NCBI GenBank assembly: GCA_035591015.1
Contig: JAXIUW010181070.1
Span: 1 to 12,784, forward strand
Reading direction: 5' to 3'
DNA from: Cephalothrix simula
Lineage: Eukaryota; Nemertea; Palaeonemertea; Archinemertea; Cephalotrichidae
Length of the DNA stretch: 12,784 bases
The notes under the pieces were generated by a model. The model was not told the origin of the DNA. It saw only the letters and a list, made by a program, of their open reading frames with translations, and ran no database searches. A program made the position numbers and the translations under genes. Below, piece after piece: positions 7,901 to 12,784 of this stretch. Each line of letters opens with the position of its first letter. The stretch's first letter is position 1.

Positions 7901-9626
7901 CTCATCATGATAGTTTAAAAACCCGTACAAAAAGTGCTGAATGGCAAATCGATAATACGAAACCTTTTAATCCGAGCAAATATGAGGGATCTGACAGATC
8001 GAGCTGTAGACATGGTAATAGGTCATCAAGTGCTGGACGTTCTCATAGCACTTGCAGCTCAAATGGTAGATATGAAAGTCCACACCGTTCCTACAGTGGC
8101 AGTGATTGTAGCAGAGTGTACTCTCGACAAACATCAGTGATGTCTGATAATGTCACTGGACGCACATCTCGGTGTGAAAGACAAGGAAAAGACCCAAAAT
8201 CAAACTCTCTTCATAGTCATAGTCGCGAACGAAGTGTTCTTAAGAATGTTGAAAATAACACTAGTTTTGTCGGACGTTCTCATAGTGCAGACAGAAGTGA
8301 ACATTCACATTTTCGTAGCATTCACAAGAGTCATCTCAGTGAATGTGAAGAAAAACCCAAGACACATCAATCTTCTACAACATCAACTCTTAGAGATGTT
8401 GTTGCTCCATTAAATGCAGTTCGACTGGTTCCTGTTAAGCAGAAGACCAAGAACGCGATGGTTCACATCTTAGACAGTGGTGAAGTTTGCTTAGAATTCC
8501 TTCAAGTTAAGCATGGAAAGGAAAAAATCAAGGAAGTCATCCGCGTGTCTGCCAATGGCCAAGAAATCGAAGTCTACGAACCAAAAGGCAAGAATAGAGC
8601 TGTTTCCTCTGAACCAACTCCTGCTCCAGAAGATAAATTGACCTTCACCTTTGATAGCCTACCAAAAAAGTATTGGAAGAAGTACCAATATGCTGCAAGG
8701 TAATCATCAATTATAATTATTTAAAAATTTATCAAATGAATTCGTTTTTTTCATACTTTTGTCGTGGTTTAGTATTTTTTGTAAACTTATGAATTTTTAT
8801 TAAATTTTGCAGGTTTGTCCACCTTGTCCGCACAAAGACGCCAAAAATCACCTTATACACTGAGCAGTCAAAGTGTATGCTGATGGAAAATGAGCCGTCT
8901 CCTGATTTCGAGGTCAACTTTTACGATGGTGCCAAGATCAACATGACTGAAGATGGTACCAGAATTATTCAACGTGATGGCAGTGTCCTTACTCTTGATT
9001 CAAAGGGAAATTCTTTACATCTTGCTCCTGAAACACGTGATCTCTGGGATTATGCTCAAGAGTTCAGGCAGCACTGCATGTCACTGGAAAGCCTTTTAGC
9101 TAGTGTTGATAGTAAATCGAAATCAAAACCATGTTTTCCAGCTTATATTGGTAGCCGAAAACAAACAAAGTCAAACACTAAGACTGTTTTAAAGAACTCT
9201 CAGTTATCTAATTCTGGTGTCGAGTCACCAGCTAAGGTTGTTATTGACACTCCAGAAAGAGCCATTGTTGATTACAACCAAGTTGTGTCAGCAATGGAAG
9301 AGCCTGAGTTTGAAAAAGAGAACGTTGAAATTATTAAGACTGTAAAACCAGTTCCTCAAAAGCCACGAAATGCACAGCTGTTGACTTCTGTGTTTGTTGG
9401 TGGTATTGGCTGGGCATCACAATATTCTAATGGTGAAGTTCTGGTGCAGTTTAACGATGGTACTCAAATCAGTGCAGTTGCTTCTCCCTCTGGTGAAACA
9501 GCGATCTCATACACAGGTTTAGATGGACATTGTATCCGCTATGGACAGTCAGATTCACTGCCAGTCATGGTCCGGGAACGTCTTGAAAAATTGCCACTTG
9601 TTGTTGAGCATTTATCTCGGCGATAA
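1909..9626 (+). CDS. PLK4: Polo-like kinase 4 (PLK4/SAK), nine coding exons, 930 aa
   Basis: Serine/threonine kinase that starts centriole duplication. In studied animals it is recruited to centrioles by Cep152/Asterless and Cep192, and it phosphorylates STIL/Ana2. The joined exons give 2793 nt with no internal stop. Visible in order: kinase domain about 25-278, with glycine loop [10 protein letters not shown] (31-40), VAIK lysine K54, HRD aspartate D149 with N154, DFG D167, and activation-loop T183 before [10 protein letters not shown]; degron DSGNDT 293-298; Ser/His-rich linker 299-555; PB1 about 556-659; PB2 about 660-775; PB3 about 852-930. From recalled human PLK4 (970 aa), the kinase domain aligns without gaps and with a constant offset of 13 residues. 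The SAK-type HRDLTL motif and the three polo boxes separate it from PLK1-3. The coordinates cover the whole coding span including introns. Start choice (1909 or 1963) is the main doubt; the identity is secure. Confidence 0.95.
1978..2394 (+). other. PLK4 intron 1 (417 bp, phase 0)
   Basis: GTATAT donor, TTTCAG acceptor. AT-rich, with an imperfect tandem repeat near its 3' end and a second CACGTG at 2172-2177. No other exon is visible. Confidence 0.85.
2244..2347. repeat. Short tandem array of a 29-bp unit
   Basis: Two adjacent 29-bp copies (2244-2272 and 2273-2301) begin GAAAATG and end GATATTA. A third begins at 2308 and is interrupted by CCCGGG before a repeated TTATGATATT. The copies are imperfect. 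It lies in intron 1, within 50-150 bp of the acceptor. Confidence 0.6.
2395..2490 (+). CDS. PLK4: PLK4 coding exon 2 (residues 24-55): glycine loop and VAIK lysine
   Basis: Preceded by acceptor TGATTTCAG and followed by donor GTGAGT, both introns in phase 0. It carries the nucleotide-binding loop [11 protein letters not shown] and VAIKM, with K54 as the ATP-contacting lysine. The third glycine of the usual kinase loop is replaced by Ala-Cys, in line with the Gly-to-Ala change typical of PLKs. Confidence 0.95.
2491..3196 (+). other. PLK4 intron 2 (706 bp, phase 0)
   Basis: GTGAGT donor, TTTTAG acceptor. It contains a small GC-rich patch at about 2640-2690 with CGCCGGG twice. No open frame or RNA gene is seen. 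Confidence 0.85.
3197..3292 (+). CDS. PLK4: PLK4 coding exon 3 (residues 56-87): alpha-C helix region
   Basis: Acceptor ATATTTTAG, donor GTAAAT, both introns in phase 0. It encodes [20 protein letters not shown] followed by [12 protein letters not shown]. The IDKK, RV..EV.IH and LKHP blocks are PLK4 hallmarks; the glutamate of RKEVEIH is the expected alpha-C helix partner of K54. Confidence 0.95.
3293..3416 (+). other. PLK4 intron 3 (124 bp, phase 0)
   Basis: GTAAAT donor, T-rich tract, TTTACAG acceptor. Nothing else is visible. Confidence 0.9.
3417..3644 (+). CDS. PLK4: PLK4 coding exon 4 (residues 88-163): hinge and catalytic loop
   Basis: Acceptor TTTTTTTACAG, donor GTGAGT, phase 0. It encodes [15 protein letters not shown], with gatekeeper L102 and hinge E103-L104-C105, then [19 protein letters not shown], with catalytic D149 and metal-binding N154. 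HRDLTL in place of the common HRDLK is specific to PLK4. Fly and human have Ser just before the Asn, where this protein has Gly (G153). Confidence 0.95.
3645..4102 (+). other. PLK4 intron 4 (458 bp, phase 0)
   Basis: GTGAGT donor, ATTTTAG acceptor. AT-rich, no other feature seen. Confidence 0.88.
4103..4191 (+). CDS. PLK4: PLK4 coding exon 5 (residues 164-193): DFG and activation loop
   Basis: Acceptor ATTTTAG, donor GTAAGT. It ends with CC, the first two bases of Pro193, so the following intron is phase 2. It encodes [11 protein letters not shown] and [14 protein letters not shown]167 is the metal-binding DFG aspartate and T183 sits at the position of the autophosphorylated activation-loop threonine (human T170). 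Confidence 0.95.
4192..4466 (+). other. PLK4 intron 5 (275 bp, phase 2)
   Basis: GTAAGT donor, GCGCTTTTCAG acceptor; it splits Pro193 of the YISPE motif. No other feature is seen. Confidence 0.9.
4467..4699 (+). CDS. PLK4: PLK4 coding exon 6 (residues 193-271): kinase C-lobe
   Basis: Acceptor GCGCTTTTCAG; the first A completes Pro193 and GAA gives the APE-motif-like glutamate E194. It encodes [28 protein letters not shown] and the C-lobe helices up to KERLKLK. The donor is AAAG|GTAAAA in phase 1. Reading on into the intron gives only about 14 residues before a stop, which supports the donor. Confidence 0.95.
4700..6881 (+). other. PLK4 intron 6 (2182 bp, phase 1), the largest intron
   Basis: GTAAAA donor, TTTTTCAG acceptor, within the last kinase subdomain. 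Exons 6 and 7 join in frame, so no missing exon is required. Small repeats seen: AAAAAATGAACCTGTT at 4754-4769 and 4791-4806, a perfect 16-bp palindrome at 5699-5714, and an 8-bp inverted pair CCGTGTAT/ATACACGG at 6705-6712 and 6742-6749. The open frames in it, including an 80-codon one on the minus strand at 6164-6406, look random. Confidence 0.85.
6882..7092 (+). CDS. PLK4: PLK4 coding exon 7 (residues 271-341): end of kinase domain and degron
   Basis: Acceptor TCATTTTTCAG after the 2182-bp intron; AA completes E271. ILKHPFF (272-278) closes the kinase domain. A lysine/serine stretch then leads to VDSGNDT. The DSGNDT hexapeptide (293-298, bases 6947-6964) matches the DSGxxT phosphodegron bound by SCF-beta-TrCP/Slimb after trans-autophosphorylation. 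The rest is Asn/Ser/Thr-rich and probably disordered. Donor AG|GTAAAT, phase 2. Confidence 0.93.
7093..7742 (+). other. PLK4 intron 7 (650 bp, phase 2)
   Basis: GTAAAT donor, TTTTCAG acceptor. The donor creates AGG TAA in the reading frame, so retention would stop translation at once, after the degron. No other feature is seen. Confidence 0.88.
7743..8699 (+). CDS. PLK4: PLK4 coding exon 8 (residues 341-660): Ser/His-rich linker and PB1
   Basis: Acceptor TTATTTTCAG; T completes Ser341. Residues 341-553 are dominated by Ser, His, Arg and Asn and are probably disordered. The motif GRSHS occurs twice (439-443 and 518-522), each encoded by the same 14 bases. PB1 runs from about 556 (TLRDVVAPL) through [20 protein letters not shown] to the conserved basic block [12 protein letters not shown]. 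The exon stops inside Arg660 with donor AG|GTAATC, phase 2. The first in-frame ATG upstream (7696) lies in the intron and is not needed. Confidence 0.93.
8700..8812 (+). other. PLK4 intron 8 (113 bp, phase 2)
   Basis: GTAATC donor, TTTTGCAG acceptor; it separates PB1 from PB2 exactly at Arg660. Retention gives AGG TAA and a protein ending after PB1. Confidence 0.9.
8813..9626 (+). CDS. PLK4: PLK4 coding exon 9 (residues 660-930): PB2, linker and PB3
   Basis: Acceptor TAAATTTTGCAG; G completes Arg660. PB2 starts at [15 protein letters not shown] and continues through [21 protein letters not shown] and an alpha-helical end to [10 protein letters not shown] (about 775). PB1-PB2 form the cryptic polo box that dimerises and binds centriolar scaffold proteins. 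A 75-residue linker rich in Glu, Lys and Val follows. PB3 (about 852-930) includes [14 protein letters not shown] and [16 protein letters not shown]3 binds STIL in vertebrates. The stop codon is TAA at 9624-9626, after SRR. Confidence 0.94.
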
Positions 9627-9918
9627 TGCGTCATTGTTTATGAACTCATGCTTTGTCTGTGATAATGCTGAATTTGGCAATGTGATTGTGAATCGTGAAC
9701 CTTAAAGTGATTTAAAAGTAAATGATTTGTGTAAAAAAGCAGTTCTAAACCGTCCATTATCCTAAATACTGCTGCAGAAAGAACTTTGAAACGTTTGTGT
9801 CAATTGAAATTCTGTATTGTGTTAAGCTTCATCATCAATCATCATCGCCATTTCAGCAGCCCTTAAATGTGCTAGCTGTTTTGAAATGATAATATTTTAT
9901 TTTGATTGGTGTATCATA

Positions 9919-10001
9919 TGTATATAATAATGATTATCTGATTGTACATAAAAAATAATGTATTATAGATCTGTAAATAATAGCATGTAAATCTGTAAAT
10001 A
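9919..10001 (+). promoter_or_regulatory. Cluster of Pumilio (PUF) response elements in the 3' UTR
   Basis: Four perfect matches to UGUANAUA: TGTATATA 9919-9926, TGTACATA 9943-9950, TGTAAATA 9972-9979 and TGTAAATA 9994-10001. A near match, TGTAAATC, lies at 9986-9993. PUF proteins bind this 8-mer and usually lower mRNA stability or translation. The sites lie about 290-375 nt after the stop codon, upstream of the likely poly(A) signal. Confidence 0.6.
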
Positions 10002-10099
10002 TCTTATTGATTTTTCAATGTTTTACAATATAATTGTATTGTCTCAATTAATATGTAGAGATTGTTATTATATATATAATATTTGGTAATTTAACTTTG

Positions 10100-10105
10100 A
10101 TTAAA
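10100..10105 (+). terminator. Possible poly(A) signal ATTAAA
   Basis: ATTAAA is the commonest variant of the animal poly(A) hexamer. It is the first such signal I see after the stop codon, but in DNA this AT-rich it may occur by chance. Confidence 0.35.
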
Positions 10106-10197
10106 GATATATTTAATTCATCTGATGAAATCATTACACGTTTAAAAATTAGCCATAACTGTAGCATGCAAAAATATTAACATATGATTTTAAGATT

Positions 10198-10210
10198 ATT
10201 TATTTATTTA
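10198..10210 (+). promoter_or_regulatory. Overlapping AUUUA elements (only if the 3' UTR extends here)
   Basis: ATTTATTTATTTA gives three overlapping AUUUA pentamers and a UUAUUUAUU nonamer, the form bound by TTP-type decay factors. The stretch is AT-rich throughout, and it is downstream of the nearest poly(A) signal. Confidence 0.25.
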
Positions 10211-10364
10211 ATTTAATATTTATTGCTTTTTTACATAAATTTTATCCAATTATTCATTTAAATTGTAACAACCGTCACTGGTAAAATTATCAGCTGTTTA
10301 ATTCTCATTTCATAATTCATCAGTTAATCTTGAAGAATTTTGTCTTTTGGCCTTATAATATGTT

Positions 10365-10408
10365 CTCAGCGTGAACGATGCCACAGCATTGGCATCGTTC
10401 ACGCTGAG
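10365..10408. repeat. Perfect 19-bp inverted repeat with 6-nt loop
   Basis: CTCAGCGTGAACGATGCCA (10365-10383) is followed by CAGCAT and then its exact reverse complement (10390-10408). The arms are about 58% G+C inside very AT-rich DNA, and a T run follows. The stem is too short for a typical animal pre-miRNA. It could be a template-switch inversion, a short foldback element or an RNA structure in a long 3' UTR. Confidence 0.85.
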
Positions 10409-12420
10409 GTTTTTGCCCGTTTGTTCATCTATTTCTTCTTCAAATTTTTCGTTTTCAATTGCTTTTTCAAACTTTTCCACTCTTCAATAATTGTTTCGTA
10501 GCTAAAGGTCACTCGTTTTTGAGATTGGATCTTTTAATTATTTCGTTTTGAAGAAGAAAGATGATGCTCTGGGAAGATTATTATGCCAGTTTTCTGCTTC
10601 TTAATTTTGAATAACAAGTTGTAGAATTCAAAATAACTTTGGTCAATTAAATTTATTTTGTATTGATGTTTAAAATCTGATTGAATTTAATTTGTAAACA
10701 GGCATGAAATAATATTAAATTGTAATAATTGCACTCTTTTTATGATCTAAATGTTTATGCAATTGTGTAGAAATTCATGTATTATTTTCATCGCGAAAAA
10801 ATCATATGGAGTGACCGGTGAAATTATGATTTATTTTTATAAATTATTTATCTAAATTATTATTTAAATTATTTATTTTTTGTGGCTTGTTTGTGAATGT
10901 CTTTGATTTATCAGAAGAACAGTTGATTTATAAAAAATATATCAATGAATTATAGTAATTGAAATTTTATTTTAATTTTTTTCCGGAATTGTAATCTTTT
11001 CGTTATTTACACCTTACTTTTTTGTAACTTTTTGAAACAGATGGTAAAAAGTGGCAATTTTAGCTGGAAATCTTAAACTTCCAGAAAATACTTTGTTATT
11101 CGCACCATAAATTCTGTCGTAAATTTGATTTTAAAATCATGCTTATCTTCATTCATTATCTTTGCGATCGCAATCCTCGGCTGCCCCGAAAATAATTAAC
11201 ATCTAATTTTGTCCTCTGTTTGTTGTCCCATCAACAAAAGATGTTTATACGGTTACGTCATCTAAGTGAGATCTAACTGGTTTAATAAGGGTGAATGTCC
11301 CTTTTGCTTCACACCATTACTATACTTGGGATGAAAACGGCTCATATGACGTTCTTTTACAATTTTATTAGCGCCAATTGATACAAATTCGTAACAGGCT
11401 CCCAGGATACCGTTCCACATGCTTGGAGCCAAAAGGTATAAATTGCATTTATCCAAATTTATGAAATAATTGGTTTGAAATGCATTGTACTTTTAAACAG
11501 ACTCGTCATAGGTTTAAGAATCTATACAAATCTGATGGTACGTATTTTGCAATAGTCTATTTGTGACTTCGTATTTTGTGACATGATTCATGCATGCAGA
11601 TGCAGGGTTCATGACCTTTTTTTATTACTGAAGTATCATACTTGCAGTGTAGTAGTGTACTGAAAAGGTGCATTATGTAGTAGTTGCTTTTCAATTGAGT
11701 GATTTTTGGGCGTATAAGAACAGGTTCATTGCCTGAGGCAGAATGCGAAATTTATCCGCGCGAAATTTCAATTGAGACTAACGCGTCCTTGAAATCGAAG
11801 TTATCTTAAATAGTCGTTAAAACATTAAAAAACAGTTACTCCCTTTTAATAAAAAATTATCTATACTATACTTCAGATCTACAAAAGTATAAGAATTGGA
11901 TTTATCAAAGAGAAAAGTATCATTTAATTGATTTGATCTAAATTTAATTGCGAATCAAATTATAATTTTGACTTGAATGTTGAAAGCTATAAAAATTTTA
12001 TCGTTTCCATGCGCCCTCATGATTTTGACAAGGTATTTAGCAGATTACACAGAATTACTTATGTACTTTCACTCTCCAAACGTTCTCACCTGCCTTCTTG
12101 AAAGGCGGACATTTTGGGAGCCGCGTCTTAAGAACCCCTGCGCATTGAAAAATTATGATGTAATTTTATGACAAAAACAAAAGCAAGAGATAATTAGTCT
12201 TAATTGTATTTCATTTTATGCAAAACATTCCACTGTCAGCGGAAAATTATATCACGCGACTAATTAAGGATAATTTCATGCATATGAAGTCATTTTGAAC
12301 ACCTTTTTTGTGTTTACAACTGTGTTTTGTGTTTACCTGTGATAATGGTGCTATTAAGATGAGATCAGATGTCTCTGAATCTTTCATGGTATGTAGCCAA
12401 AGCCCAAATGGAAAAAAACG

Positions 12421-12784
12421 GCTCTGATTCGGCCTAAGGGGCATAGCAGTGCGAATGAACCGCGCCGGATGAACAGTCTTACCGTTGCACAGTGATCCAT
12501 TTTGGGTCTAAATTTGGACAAAGGTGATTTTAAAGTGTCCTACTTCGCTTATTAAGATAGGCCTATGCCGCTAAAAAGATCGGCATTTCGGCTGCCGGAT
12601 TTCCGCTAAATGATCCATATATGTCCAGAGCTTTTCGCATTCTGTAAGTCGCGAATTGTAAAACCGCGAATCGCGAATCGCGAATTGACCAATTCGCGAG
12701 CGCGAACTAATTCGCGCTGTGTAATCGCGAATCGCGAATTGACATGTCCGACTGAAAAGAAATCGGAAAATCGATTTCTTTTCA
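12421..12784. repeat. CpG-rich repeat-like region at the right edge
   Basis: Base composition shifts sharply here. TCGCGA occurs six times (12649, 12671, 12678, 12694, 12725, 12732), with several copies extended to TCGCGAATTG. A near-palindrome pairs TCGCGAATTG (12678-12687) with CAATTCGCGA (12690-12699). CCGCTAAA is repeated near 12570 and 12603. No coding frame is recognisable. It probably belongs to an interspersed repeat or transposable element that continues past the window. Confidence 0.5.
12753..12784. repeat. Perfect 13-bp hairpin at the window end
   Basis: TGAAAAGAAATCG (12753-12765), loop GAAAAT, then the exact reverse complement (12772-12784), ending on the last base of the window. 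The arms may continue outside. It could be the terminal or subterminal hairpin of the repeat that precedes it. Confidence 0.7.

Larger units (their letters stand above)
9627..10125 (+). other. PLK4 3' UTR (minimum extent inferred)
   Basis: Follows the PLK4 stop and has no coding potential. It contains the Pumilio-site cluster and ends near an ATTAAA signal at 10100-10105. The true end is uncertain: no canonical AATAAA is seen nearby, and other ATTAAA hexamers lie at 10646-10651 and 10714-10719. Confidence 0.5.
10126..12420. other. AT-rich downstream intergenic DNA, no gene seen
   Basis: Apart from the hairpin at 10365-10408 and possible distal 3' UTR, I find no gene I can support. Open frames such as 11262-11456 (minus) and 11977-12171 (plus) resemble no family I know and are of the length expected by chance here. 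Confidence 0.55.

Noticed and set aside
7934-8413. Two further + strand open frames of 68 and 87 codons inside exon 8
   Set aside because: They are out-of-frame shadows of the serine-rich PLK4 linker, with no recognisable domain.
10365-10408. Hairpin followed by T run as a bacterial-type terminator, or as a pre-miRNA
   Set aside because: The window is eukaryotic, so intrinsic termination does not apply, and a 19-bp stem with a 6-nt loop is too short for a normal animal pre-miRNA.
11253-11261. TTACGTCAT, a CREB/ATF-type site, as a promoter of a downstream gene
   Set aside because: No gene start is visible nearby, and a single 9-bp match is not enough.
11262-11456. 64-codon minus-strand open frame with Trp/Cys
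   Set aside because: Does not resemble any family I recognise, has no supporting splice sites, and has chance length.
12247-12444. 65-codon minus-strand open frame near the right-edge repeat
   Set aside because: Overlaps repeat-like DNA and shows no transposase motif.
1-12784. tRNA genes, CRISPR arrays, prokaryotic operons or viral genes
   Set aside because: No cloverleaf with a B-box, no regularly spaced repeats and no such proteins were seen.

Overview
This is eukaryotic genomic DNA, almost certainly from an invertebrate animal. It is strongly AT-rich and carries one multi-exon gene on the + strand, split by eight GT-AG introns. Splicing the nine coding exons by eye (1909-1977, 2395-2490, 3197-3292, 3417-3644, 4103-4191, 4467-4699, 6882-7092, 7743-8699, 8813-9626) gives one uninterrupted frame of 2793 nt, or 930 codons plus stop. 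The product is Polo-like kinase 4 (PLK4, called SAK in flies), the master kinase of centriole duplication. All parts of the family are present: a PLK-type kinase domain (about residues 25-278), a DSGxxT phosphodegron (293-298), a long Ser/His/Arg-rich linker, the cryptic polo box PB1-PB2 (about 556-775) and a C-terminal PB3 (about 852-930). I cannot name the species; arthropod, chelicerate or another invertebrate are all possible.

Layout. 1-1700 is AT-rich with no gene that I can support, apart from a 154-bp foldback (MITE-like) element at 158-311. 1700-1908 is the likely promoter and 5' leader, with a CCAAT box, CHR-like hexamers, an E-box and an 11-codon upstream ORF. 1909-9626 is the PLK4 coding span; intron 6 (2182 bp) is the largest intron and the others are 113-706 bp. 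9627 to about 10125, or further, is the 3' UTR. It holds four perfect Pumilio-type UGUANAUA sites within 83 nt. 10126-12400 has no convincing gene, but contains a perfect 19-bp GC-rich hairpin at 10365-10408. From about 12420 to the end the composition changes to CpG-rich repeat-like DNA, with six TCGCGA sites and a perfect 13-bp hairpin touching the window edge.

This is one gene locus, not an operon or a multi-gene system. The sequence suggests control at several levels: cell-cycle promoter motifs, a uORF, a clustered set of Pumilio sites in the 3' UTR, and a beta-TrCP/Slimb degron in the protein. This fits a kinase whose dose sets centriole number. I see no evidence of a wholly new biological system; the points most worth following up are the Pumilio-site cluster and the palindromic elements.
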